64,000 bases of DNA, taken from contig JAPLQE010000047.1 in assembly GCA_026399835.1 (NCBI GenBank), forward strand, positions 41,885 through 105,884. The letters run 5' to 3'. Position 1 is the first letter of the stretch. Each line of letters opens with the position of its first letter. Under the pieces are notes generated by a model. That model searched no databases. It was given only the letters and a program-made list of their open reading frames with translations, and was not told where the DNA came from. Below, piece after piece: positions 1 through 7,938 of the stretch. The position numbers and the translations under genes are program-made. The DNA comes from Burkholderiales bacterium (GTDB lineage Bacteria; Pseudomonadota; Gammaproteobacteria; Burkholderiales; Burkholderiaceae_E).

Positions 1-1933
1 GCGCGCCCGCGTCCGGGCGCGCGCGCAGCAGCCGGACCCGCGCGAGCGTGCCGCCGCCGTCGCGCGGCTCGAGCGTGACGCGTCCGCCGTGCGACTCGAC
101 GATCGCCCGGACGATCCCCAGGCCCAGGCCCATGCCGCGCGGCTTGGTGGTGAAGAACGACTCGAACACCGACTCGTGGTGGCCGGCGGGGATGCCCGAA
201 CCGGTGTCGGCGACCGTGAGCTGCAGCTCGCCGTCGCGATCCGCGGTCGCGATCGACACGCGGCGCGGCCCGGCGTGCGCCCTGTCGCCCGCATCCATCG
301 CGTCCATCGCATTGATCGCCAGGTTGAGCAGCACCTGCTGCAGCTGCACCGGGTCGCCGACGATGCGGTCGTCGGTGGCGTCGAGCATGGCCTCGAGCAC
401 GATCCCGCGTCGGCGCGCCTCGGGCTCGAGCAGCCCGAGTGCCTCGCGCAGCGCAGGATGCAGCCCGAGCGGCACATGGGTGACCTCGTGGTGCTCGAGC
501 AGCGCGCGCAGCCTGCGGATCACCTCGTGCGCACGCAGGTCGTCGCGGCGGATGTCGGCCAGGATCTCGTGTAGCGAGGCGCGCAGCGCGTCGTTCGGGG
601 TGCCGCCGTTGCGCAGCATCAGGTCGGCGGCATCGGCGTTGCTGAGGATCGCGCCGAGCGGCTGGTTGATCTCGTGGGCGATCGATGCGGTCAGCTCGCC
701 CATCGCCGCGAAGCGCATCGCGCGGGCCAGCTCGAGCCGGCGCTGGCCGGCCTCGGCCTCGGCCTGCCGGCGCCGGCGGCGCTGCACCAGCAGGCCGCCG
801 ATGGTCAGGGCCTGCGCGGCGACCACGGCGCTGCTGACCAGCACGAAGGCGCGGTACTCGGTCCACAGGTTGCGCGGCGGGTTGACGGTCGTGCAGCCCG
901 CCGGCAGCGCGGCCGAGTCGAGGCCGTGGCGGGCGAACAGGCCCAGGTCCGCCGTGCAGCGCGTGGTCGCGTCGGGCGCCACCGCGGGCGGCGGCCTGCC
1001 CTCGAGCAGGGCGATCGCGAGCGTCGCGGTAAGGCGGCCGGCGGCCTCGAAATCGACCACGCTGCCCGCCGCGAGGCCCCGCCCCACGAAGCTGCCGAAC
1101 AGGCCGTAGATCGGCGCGCCCGAGGTTGCTGCGAGCTGAGTCAGCACCTCGGCCGGAAACGGCGTGGGACCGTTCGCGTCGCGACTCACATGCGTGAAGA
1201 ACACCGCCGTCTCGGGCCCGAGCCGCTCGAGCCGCTCGCGCAGCGCCGTGATCGGCAGCCCTGCCCAGGGCTCGATGCGCCAGCGCCCGCGCGTCGTGGC
1301 GAGTGCGCCCACGCGCGCCCCGAGGGCGAGGTCGCCCTCGGCATTGCCGCTCACCACGATCAGGCGGGTGGCTGCCGGCTGCAGCCGCTCGATCAGCGCG
1401 AGCGTGCCGGCGATGTCGAGCTGCCAGAACGACTGCAGCGCGCCGACCGGCACGCGGGCGCGCTCCACCATCGGCTCGTCCAGGCCGGCCAGGATCAGCG
1501 GGACGCCGGGCCAGAGTGCGTCGCGCTGTTCGCGCACCGCGTCGATGGCGCGCTCGCCGACGCCGACCACCAGGTCGACCGGCCGCCCGGCGTACTTCTT
1601 GCGCTGCAGCGCCAGGAACTCGGGGGCGAGATCGCCGTAGTCGAAGCGGTAGGTGTCGAGCGTGTCGGTGAAGAAGGTGGCGCCGGCGGGTGCCGCGGCC
1701 TGCAGCGTCCTGCGGAACGACCGGTCGACCTCGTGCATCGCCGGCAGGCCGGCGTCGCTGCCCATCAGGACCGCCACCCGCCAGGGAGCGGCCGGGGCCG
1801 CCATGGCAGGCGTATCGCCGCCGAGCAGGCCGGCGGCGAGCACGCCTGCGGCGAGCAGGCCGGCGGCGGATGGCGCGAGGACCGAACCGGGGCGGCGTGT
1901 CACGAATCGAGCCTGGTTGGACGGGTCGGCCAT
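1..1933 (-). CDS. Sensor histidine kinase with N-terminal ABC-substrate-binding-like domain (3' end cut by window edge)
   Basis: Reading from the ATG at 1933 gives an open frame of 644 codons that runs off the left edge. Residues 1-45 look like a signal peptide or first membrane segment. About 50-300 resemble the ABC_sub_bind periplasmic fold (for example DLVVGVGERAIDAV and TRLIVVSGN). A membrane segment follows near 345-365, then a short Arg-rich coil. The HisKA box is MGELTASIAHEINQPLG, with His420 as phosphoacceptor. The ATPase shows an N box (LNLAINAMDAM), G1 (DTGSGIP), F box (FESFFTTK) and G2 (GMGLGLGI), so only the last residues are missing. The kinase part is of the FixL/DctB type. It is the last visible gene of a minus-strand cluster with a sulfatase, a HAD hydrolase and a lone receiver protein. 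The kinase call is firm; the ligand is unknown. Confidence 0.9.
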   Translation of the reverse strand, partial: MADPSNQARFVTRRPGSVLAPSAAGLLAAGVLAAGLLGGDTPAMAAPAAPWRVAVLMGSDAGLPAMHEVDRSFRRTLQAAAPAGATFFTDTLDTYRFDYGDLAPEFLALQRKKYAGRPVDLVVGVGERAIDAVREQRDALWPGVPLILAGLDEPMVERARVPVGALQSFWQLDIAGTLALIERLQPAATRLIVVSGNAEGDLALGARVGALATTRGRWRIEPWAGLPITALRERLERLGPETAVFFTHVSRDANGPTPFPAEVLTQLAATSGAPIYGLFGSFVGRGLAAGSVVDFEAAGRLTATLAIALLEGRPPPAVAPDATTRCTADLGLFARHGLDSAALPAGCTTVNPPRNLWTEYRAFVLVSSAVVAAQALTIGGLLVQRRRRRQAEAEAGQRRLELARAMRFAAMGELTASIAHEINQPLGAILSNADAADLMLRNGGTPNDALRASLHEILADIRRDDLRAHEVIRRLRALLEHHEVTHVPLGLHPALREALGLLEPEARRRGIVLEAMLDATDDRIVGDPVQLQQVLLNLAINAMDAMDAGDRAHAGPRRVSIATADRDGELQLTVADTGSGIPAGHHESVFESFFTTKPRGMGLGLGIVRAIVESHGGRVTLEPRDGGGTLARVRLLRARPDAGA

Positions 1934-2082
1934 GGTAGCGGAACGTTCGGCGCCCGCCCGACCCGATGGGTCACCGACCCGCCCGCGCGGGCCAGGGACC
2001 ACGCAGGGTGTCCGGATCGATTCGCACCCCGCCGCCGGCCGGTGGCGGGGCGATGCGGGCCGATCCCTCGGCCCGCAGGCAC

Positions 2083-2144
2083 GTCAGCGGGTCAGCGGTC
2101 AGCGGGTCAGCGGGTCAGCGGGTCAGCGGGTCAGCGGGTCAGCG
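2083..2144. repeat. 8-bp tandem repeat (GTCAGCGG), about eight copies
   Basis: The unit GTCAGCGG is repeated head to tail about eight times, with the second and last copies one base short. The array covers the stop codon and immediate 3' flank of the HAD hydrolase gene. On the minus strand every copy contributes a TGA, so unit gain or loss could move the exact stop. It is too short and simple to be CRISPR and is probably a slippage product. Confidence 0.85.
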
Positions 2145-3149
2145 CGCGTCGAACGCGAAGACCCGGCGCCAGTCGCGCTTCATGTCGATGATCGTCCAGC
2201 CGCGCGCGGCGGCCTCGCCGAGCGCCTTGTCCAGACGCCCGACCTTCGAGGCCCGGTCGTATTCCCACTCGCGCACCGCGTCGGTATGCCGCACGATCGC
2301 GGCCAGGCGCGCGCCGGGTCCGGCTGCGGTCCACTGCAGCATCTGCAGGTCGCCGTCGGAGTTGCCGAACGCGGCGATCGGCCGGCGCCCGATGTGGCGC
2401 AGGATGCCGACCGGCTTGCCGGCCTTGTCGTCCACGAAATCGATCTCCGGCAGGCGCACCAGCACCGGCTGCCCGTCGCGCAGCTCGAACTTCGTGCGGA
2501 TGGTGCTGCCGATCACCTGCTCGGGCGGGATGCCGTAGATGCGCTCGGTCCACGGCCGCATGAACTCGGTGCCGCCGCCGGAGACGATGAAGGTCTTGAA
2601 GCCGTTCTCGCGCAGGTACGCGAGCAGCTCGAGCATCGGCTGGTAGACCATCTCGGTGTACGGCCGCCCCGTCTTCGGATGGCGGGCCGTGAGCAGCCAG
2701 TCCTCGACGAGCTTCGTGAAGGCGTCCGAGCTCATGCCCGCATGCGTCGCCATCGCGAGCTGGGCGATCTCCTGCTCGCCGCCGGCGGCGAGCGCCTTCA
2801 TGTCGCCGCGCAGCAGCGAGGCGTACGGCTCCTTGGTCTTCCACTCGGGCCGCGTCGCGCTCATCGCGCGGATGCGGTCGGCGATGAACAGGCCCTGCAC
2901 GTAGAGCGGCTGCTCGGCCCACAGCGTGCCGTCGTTGTCGAACACCGCGATCCGCTCGGGCACCGGCACGAAGTCGCGGCCGCCCGGCTCGGTGACCGCC
3001 TTGACGAAGGCGAGGATCCGGGCCCGTGCGGGGCCGTCCTGCCAGGACGGCAGCGGCTCGGCGGTGGGCGCGGACTGCGCCTGCGCAAGGCCGGGCAGGG
3101 CTGAGGCCGCGATCAGGGCGACGACGCGGCGGCGGTGCGAGGAGGTCAT
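2139..3149 (-). CDS. Secreted HAD-superfamily hydrolase (phosphoserine-phosphatase-like)
   Basis: 336 residues starting at an ATG preceded by a purine-rich stretch. Residues 1-24 are a signal peptide ending LAQA, so the enzyme should act in the periplasm. HAD motif I is FDNDGTL with D71 (nucleophile) and D73. Motif II is the Ser in FIVSGGG at about 190. A motif III Lys lies near 242, and motif IV is GNSDGD at 262-267. This is the layout of phosphoserine-phosphatase-like HAD enzymes, which dephosphorylate small molecules; the substrate cannot be read from sequence. The gene lies 112 b downstream of the sulfatase and 205 b upstream of the histidine kinase, all on the same strand. Its stop lies inside an 8-bp tandem repeat. 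Confidence 0.88.
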   Translation of the reverse strand: MTSSHRRRVVALIAASALPGLAQAQSAPTAEPLPSWQDGPARARILAFVKAVTEPGGRDFVPVPERIAVFDNDGTLWAEQPLYVQGLFIADRIRAMSATRPEWKTKEPYASLLRGDMKALAAGGEQEIAQLAMATHAGMSSDAFTKLVEDWLLTARHPKTGRPYTEMVYQPMLELLAYLRENGFKTFIVSGGGTEFMRPWTERIYGIPPEQVIGSTIRTKFELRDGQPVLVRLPEIDFVDDKAGKPVGILRHIGRRPIAAFGNSDGDLQMLQWTAAGPGARLAAIVRHTDAVREWEYDRASKVGRLDKALGEAAARGWTIIDMKRDWRRVFAFDAR

Positions 3150-3202
3150 GGTCGGTTCCGGATGGCGCGGCGAGGGGCGCAGTGGGGGCCTCTACGGCAC
3201 GA

Positions 3203-3232
3203 GGGCCGCCGTCCGGTGGTGGACGGCGGCCC
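3203..3232 (-). terminator. Strong hairpin between sulfatase and HAD hydrolase genes
   Basis: A perfect 12-bp stem (GGGCCGCCGTCC / GGACGGCGGCCC) with a six-base loop lies 29 b past the sulfatase stop. There is no clear T-run on the minus strand. It may attenuate read-through or stabilise the upstream mRNA rather than act as a full intrinsic terminator. Confidence 0.5.
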
Positions 3233-3261
3233 CCGCGGGCAGGCCTGCGGGATACGTCGGC

Positions 3262-4833
3262 TCAGCGCCCGCTGGCGCCGCCGCCCTGCATGACGGACTC
3301 CATCACGCGGTCGAGGTTGAAGCTGCCCGGCTTCTGGCGCGGCGGGAACTCCCTGAAGCTCTGCAGCCAGCGCCCGACGTACGCGCCGGCCGGCGCGATC
3401 GCGAACATGCGCTCGAGGTACCAGCGCTGATAGCCGATCGCGTGCTCGGCTTCGGCGCGCTCGAACGGATCCATCCGCAGGTTGGTCAGCGTCGGCGCGC
3501 GCAGCTGCGTGAACGGCTGCTGCCAGACCTTCAGGCCCTCGGACTCCTGCTTGAGGAAGGTGACCTTCCAGTTGTCGTAGCGCAGCGCGGCGACGCTGCC
3601 GTCGTCGGTCCAGTAGATGAACTCGCGGCGCGGCCATGCGCTCTCGCCCCTGAACGCCGGGCCGAGGTCGTAGCCGTCGAGGTGCACCTTGTAGTTCATC
3701 GAGCCGACGCGGCGGCCCTTCTTCAGGTCATCGACCACGGTCCGGTCGCCGGCGGCCGCGAGCATCGTCGGCAGGATGTCCTCGTGTGCGGCGATGTCGT
3801 TGATGACGGTGCCGGGCTTGATCACGCCCGGCCACCTGATCATCGTCGGCACGCGGTAGCCGCCCTCCCACTGGGTGTTCTTCTCGCCGCGGAACATCGT
3901 CGTGCCGCCGTCGGGCCAGGTGAAGGTCTCGGCGCCGTTGTCGGTCGAGTACATCACGATGGTGTTGTCCTCGAGGCCGAGATCCTTGAGCTTGGCCATC
4001 ACCTGACCGACGTGGCCGTCGTGCTCGACCATGCCGTCGGCATAGATGCCCAGGCCGGTCTTGCCGACCGACGCTGGCTTCAGGTGCGTGAAGATGTGCA
4101 TGCGGGTGGAGTTCCACCACATGAAGAACGGCTTGTCGGCCTTCTTCGCGCGCTCCATGAAGTCGAGGGCCTTGGTGGTGACCTCTTCGTCGATGGTCTC
4201 CATCCGCTTGCGCGTGAGCGGGCCGGTGTCGGTGATGGTGCCGCCTGCGAAGCTGTGGATCACGCCACGCGGGCCGAACTGCTTCTTGAACGCCTCGCCC
4301 TTCGGATAGTCGGGGTTCTCCGGCTCTTCCTCGGCGTTGAGGTGGTACAGGTTGCCGAAGAACTCGTCGAAGCCGTGCGCCGTCGGCAGCATGTCGTCGC
4401 GGTCGCCGAGGTGGTTCTTGCCGAACTGACCGGTCATGTAGCCCTGCGCGCGCAGCAGCGTCGCGATCGTCGGGTCTTCCTTCTTCATGCCCTCGGGTGC
4501 GCCCGGCAGGCCGACCTTGGTGAGGCCGGTGCGGATCGGCGACTGCCCGGTGACGAAGGCGGCACGGCCGGCGGTGCAGCTCTGCTGGCCGTACCAGTCG
4601 GTGAACAGCGCGCCCTCGCGGCCGATGCGGTCGATGTTGGGCGTGCGGTAGCCCATCATCCCGTTGTTGTAGGCGCTGATGTTGAACTGGCCGATGTCGT
4701 CGCCCCAGATCACCAGCACGTTGGGCTTGCGCGCCCCCGGTGCCTGGGCGGTCGCGGTCGTGCTCGCGAGGCCGAGCGTGAGCGCCGTCGCGGTTGCGAC
4801 GATCAGCCCGGCGAGTTGCCTGAATCGAATCAT
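3262..4833 (-). CDS. Arylsulfatase-type sulfatase, periplasmic
   Basis: 523 residues. The ATG at 4833 is chosen because AGGAGG stands about 8 b upstream and a signal peptide (residues 1-30, ending TATAQ) follows at once; longer readings upstream have neither. The core begins PNVLVIWGDD, with D45/D46 as likely Ca ligands. The sulfatase signature is SCTAGR with Cys86, the residue converted to formylglycine in type I sulfatases. The protein has the length and C-terminal layout of family members that hydrolyse sulfate esters. No formylglycine-generating enzyme or anSME is encoded in the window, so maturation must come from elsewhere. It starts 37 b after the lone receiver gene, suggesting one transcript. 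The substrate is unknown. Confidence 0.93.
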   Translation of the reverse strand: MIRFRQLAGLIVATATALTLGLASTTATAQAPGARKPNVLVIWGDDIGQFNISAYNNGMMGYRTPNIDRIGREGALFTDWYGQQSCTAGRAAFVTGQSPIRTGLTKVGLPGAPEGMKKEDPTIATLLRAQGYMTGQFGKNHLGDRDDMLPTAHGFDEFFGNLYHLNAEEEPENPDYPKGEAFKKQFGPRGVIHSFAGGTITDTGPLTRKRMETIDEEVTTKALDFMERAKKADKPFFMWWNSTRMHIFTHLKPASVGKTGLGIYADGMVEHDGHVGQVMAKLKDLGLEDNTIVMYSTDNGAETFTWPDGGTTMFRGEKNTQWEGGYRVPTMIRWPGVIKPGTVINDIAAHEDILPTMLAAAGDRTVVDDLKKGRRVGSMNYKVHLDGYDLGPAFRGESAWPRREFIYWTDDGSVAALRYDNWKVTFLKQESEGLKVWQQPFTQLRAPTLTNLRMDPFERAEAEHAIGYQRWYLERMFAIAPAGAYVGRWLQSFREFPPRQKPGSFNLDRVMESVMQGGGASGR

Positions 4834-4870
4834 GATGGGGAAGTCCTCCTGGAGGCGTGGGGTCGTGTGA

Positions 4871-5263
4871 TCAGGGTGCCGCGATGCGGCGGTCGCTGCC
4901 GTCCATCGCGCGGGCGATCGAGTCGAGGAAGAAGGCGCCGTCGAACGGCTTGGCGATGAACGCATGCCCGCCGGCCTGCATCGCGCTGCGCCGCGAGACC
5001 GGGTCTTGGCGCGCGCTGATGAACACCGCCGGCGGCCGGGACGCGGGCAGCGACGCATACCAGCTCGCGCCGCCCTGACCGCCCAGGTGCAGGTCGAGCA
5101 CCAGGCAGTCCGCCGTCCGGTCGCCGTCGTCCGCGGCCAGGGCCTCGACGCTGCCGAACACGCGCGCACGAAAGCCCGCCGCGGTCAGGAGCCGGTGCAG
5201 CGCCTGGCTCATGCTCGCGTCGTCGTCGACCACCACGATGAGAGGCGCGTCGGTGTCCATCAT
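4871..5263 (-). CDS. Single-domain response regulator (receiver only)
   Basis: 130 residues, entirely one CheY-like receiver domain. The acidic pocket is VVDDDAS (D13-D15), the phosphoacceptor is D57 in CLVLDLHL, the switch Ser is S83, and the conserved Lys is K105 in FIAKPF. The sequence style is that of FixJ-family receivers, but the DNA-binding output domain is absent. Two ATGs stand side by side (5263 and 5260); GAGG just upstream fits the second slightly better. It is the first gene of the minus-strand sulfatase/HAD/kinase cluster and is a plausible phosphate acceptor for that kinase. Without an output domain it would act by protein contact or as a phosphate sink. Confidence 0.88.
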   Translation of the reverse strand: MMDTDAPLIVVVDDDASMSQALHRLLTAAGFRARVFGSVEALAADDGDRTADCLVLDLHLGGQGGASWYASLPASRPPAVFISARQDPVSRRSAMQAGGHAFIAKPFDGAFFLDSIARAMDGSDRRIAAP

Positions 5264-5385
5264 GTCCTCGTGCCGCGAGGGTATCGAAGCGCGGCCGAGG
5301 GCGCGACCTGCTTTTGGGGCAGGGGCGCTGCCCCTCGGGGCAACCGCGGAGAGCCGGGCTTCGCGGGCTGGCCGCATCCGTCGGG

Positions 5386-7893
5386 ATGGTCCACACTCCG
5401 CCTCGGCTCGCCCACCCCCTGTCCGACCCACCCGTGCCGAAGAAGCCGCCCGCCCGATCACGGCGTCCTGCCGCCCCGCCGCCCGCCTCGGTCGCCGCCC
5501 CTGCAGCGGCGGCCGCCCCGGCTGTTGCCGCGGGTCCGGCGTCGCGCCGACCGCGCGCGCTCGCGCTCGGTGCCGCGCTCGCCGTGCTGCTGGCGGCCGG
5601 TATCGCCGCCTGGGTGCTGCGCGCCGCGCCGCCCGTGCCCGTGGTGGCCGACGCGGCGCCCGCCGCAGCACCGACCGCCGCCGCGCCCGCCGCCGGACCG
5701 ACCGCCGCCGCGCCGCGCACGCCGGCCGATTACGTCGACAACGCGAGCTGCGTCGGCTGCCACCAGGACGCGGCACGCGCCTGGCGCGGCTCGCACCATG
5801 CGAACGCGATGGCGCCCGCGGATGCCGCGAACGTGCGCGGCGACTTCGACGGCAGCACGTTCCGCCACCGCGGCGTCGCCACCCGGTTCGGCAAGCGCGA
5901 CGATCGCTTCGTCGTGCGCACCGACGGCCCCGACGGCAAGCCGGGCGAGTTCGACGTCGCGTACACCTTCGGCTACGCGCCGCTGCAGCAGTACCTCGTG
6001 CCGATGCCCGGCGGCCGGCTGCAGCCGCTGCAGGTCGCCTGGGACGTGCCGAAGCGCCGCTGGTTCCACCTGCTGCCCGACGAGCGTGCGCCGGCCGGCG
6101 ACGTGCTCCACTGGACCGGCCGCTACCAGACCGCCAACACGATGTGCCTGTCCTGCCACGTGACCGGCTTCGAGAAGCGCTACGACGAGAAGACCGACAC
6201 CTTCGCCTCGACGTGGAAGGAGCCGAACGTCTCGTGCCAGTCGTGCCACGGCCCGGGCAGCCGGCATGTCGGCTGGGCGCGTGCGAAGGCCGAGGGCAAG
6301 CCCGTGCCGGCCACGCCCGGCGAGCGGCTCGGCCTCGCGGTCGACTTCGCGGCCGCCGGCGGCCGTGGCCAGGTCGAGGTCTGCGCGGCCTGCCACTCGC
6401 GCCGGGCCGAGCTGACCGCGACGCCGGTGCCCGGTGCGCCGCGGCTCGACCACTACCTGCCGGCGCTGCTCGCTCCGCCCCTCTACCACGTCGACGGCCA
6501 GCAGAACGACGAGGTCTTCGTCGACGGGTCGTACCGCCAGAGCCGGATGTACCAGGCGGGCGTGGGCTGCACGAACTGCCATGACGCGCACACCGGCCGC
6601 ACGAAGGCCGAGGGCAACGCGGTCTGCACGCAGTGCCACGCGCCCGTCGTGAACGCCGCGTTCCCGAAGGCGGCCGGCGGCTACGACAGCCCCGCCCACC
6701 ACTTCCATGCCGCTGGCTCGAGCGGCGCGCAGTGCGCGGCCTGCCACATGCCGCCCAAGGTCTACATGCAGATCCAGGCGCGGCCCGACCACAGCCTGCG
6801 CGTGCCGCGCCCCGACCTGTCGGTCAGGCTCGGCACGCCGAACGCCTGCAACCAGTGCCACACGGACCGGTCCGCGCAGTGGGCGGCCGAGCGTGTCGCC
6901 GCGTGGTACGGGCCGAACCGTCGCCAGGAGCCGCACTGGGGCGAGGCCTTCTCGGCCGCACGGGCCGGGCGGCCGGGATCCTTGGAGGCGGTCGCACGCA
7001 TCGCGGCCGACCGCGCGCAGCCCGGGCTCGTGCGCGCCACCGCGCTCGACCTGCTGCGCAGCGAACCCCGCACCGGCGACGCGATCCGCGTCGAGGCGAC
7101 CCGCGATCCGGACCCCGAGGTGCGGGCCGCGGCCGCCGACAGCCTCGAGGCGCTGCCGCCGGCTGCGCGCGTCAACGGCCTCGGGCCGCTGCTCGGCGAC
7201 CCGGTCCGCGCCGTGCGGATCGCCGCCGCACGGGCGCTGTCATCGCTGCCGCGCGAACGGCTCGACGCGGCGCTGCGCCCCGCCTTCGAGACCTCGCTCG
7301 CCGAATACGTCGCCGCGCAGTCGGTGTCGCTCGACATGCCGGGCGCGCGGCTGAACCTGGCCGTCGTCCACCAGAACGGCGGGCGGCTCGACGAAGCCGA
7401 GCGCCACTACCTCGCCGCGCTGCGCATCGACCCCGACTTCACGCCGGCGCGCGCGAACCTCTCGCGGATGTACAACGCGGCCGGCCGCAACGCGGACGCC
7501 GAGCGGGTGCTGGTCGAGGGGCTGGCCCGGATGCCCGAGCTGGGCGAGCTGCAGTACTCGCTCGGCCTGCTGCTCGCCGAGGCGCAGCGCATGCCCGAGG
7601 CGACCCGTGCGCTGCAGAAGGCCGCGCGCCTGCTGCCCGAGCGGGCCAAGGTCCACTACAACCTCGGGCTGGCGCTGCAGCACGGGGGGCAGCGCAAGGC
7701 CGCCGAGGCCTCGCTGCTGCAAGCGCAGCGGCTCGACCCCGCCGATCCGCAGTCGGCCTACGCGCTGGCCGTCCTGCACGCCCAGGACGGGCGCTGGGAC
7801 GAGGCGATGAAGTGGGGCGACACGCTGCAGGCGCTGAGCCCCGGCGACCCCGGGGTCAGGCAGTTCGTCGAGCGGCTGCGGGCGCGGCGCTGA
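5386..7893 (+). CDS. Membrane-anchored octaheme c-type cytochrome with HEAT and TPR repeats
   Basis: 835 residues from the ATG at 5386. A GTG at 5434 is a possible alternative, and neither has a good ribosome site. A Pro/Ala-rich cytoplasmic lead is followed by one membrane span at about 59-80 (LALGAALAVLLAAG), placing the rest in the periplasm. Eight CxxCH heme sites start at residues 122, 254, 284, 333, 395, 414, 450 and 488. Residues about 530-630 form HEAT-like repeats and about 640-835 form TPR units with A-x-x-x-Y/L-x-x-A-L patterns. Multiheme cytochromes of the c554-like type carry electrons, and the repeat tail suggests docking to a partner. It is transcribed away from the sulfatase cluster; the gap of 122 b holds a small GGGGCAG/CTGCCCC hairpin at 5316-5334. 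The redox partner is unknown. Confidence 0.9.
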   Translation: MVHTPPRLAHPLSDPPVPKKPPARSRRPAAPPPASVAAPAAAAAPAVAAGPASRRPRALALGAALAVLLAAGIAAWVLRAAPPVPVVADAAPAAAPTAAAPAAGPTAAAPRTPADYVDNASCVGCHQDAARAWRGSHHANAMAPADAANVRGDFDGSTFRHRGVATRFGKRDDRFVVRTDGPDGKPGEFDVAYTFGYAPLQQYLVPMPGGRLQPLQVAWDVPKRRWFHLLPDERAPAGDVLHWTGRYQTANTMCLSCHVTGFEKRYDEKTDTFASTWKEPNVSCQSCHGPGSRHVGWARAKAEGKPVPATPGERLGLAVDFAAAGGRGQVEVCAACHSRRAELTATPVPGAPRLDHYLPALLAPPLYHVDGQQNDEVFVDGSYRQSRMYQAGVGCTNCHDAHTGRTKAEGNAVCTQCHAPVVNAAFPKAAGGYDSPAHHFHAAGSSGAQCAACHMPPKVYMQIQARPDHSLRVPRPDLSVRLGTPNACNQCHTDRSAQWAAERVAAWYGPNRRQEPHWGEAFSAARAGRPGSLEAVARIAADRAQPGLVRATALDLLRSEPRTGDAIRVEATRDPDPEVRAAAADSLEALPPAARVNGLGPLLGDPVRAVRIAAARALSSLPRERLDAALRPAFETSLAEYVAAQSVSLDMPGARLNLAVVHQNGGRLDEAERHYLAALRIDPDFTPARANLSRMYNAAGRNADAERVLVEGLARMPELGELQYSLGLLLAEAQRMPEATRALQKAARLLPERAKVHYNLGLALQHGGQRKAAEASLLQAQRLDPADPQSAYALAVLHAQDGRWDEAMKWGDTLQALSPGDPGVRQFVERLRARR

Positions 7894-7938
7894 GGCGCGG
7901 CGCCGACCGTCGAGGACGGCGTCGATCTGCCACTGTGG

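Noticed and set aside
48..1671. Several plus-strand frames in the first 1.7 kb
   Set aside because: They lie opposite an intact histidine kinase read from 1933 to the left edge.
2083..2144. Possible CRISPR-like array
   Set aside because: The unit is 8 bp without spacers.
2926..4959. Long plus-strand frame opposite the sulfatase
   Set aside because: The minus strand encodes a complete sulfatase with signal peptide and active-site Cys; the plus frame has no start signal or motif.
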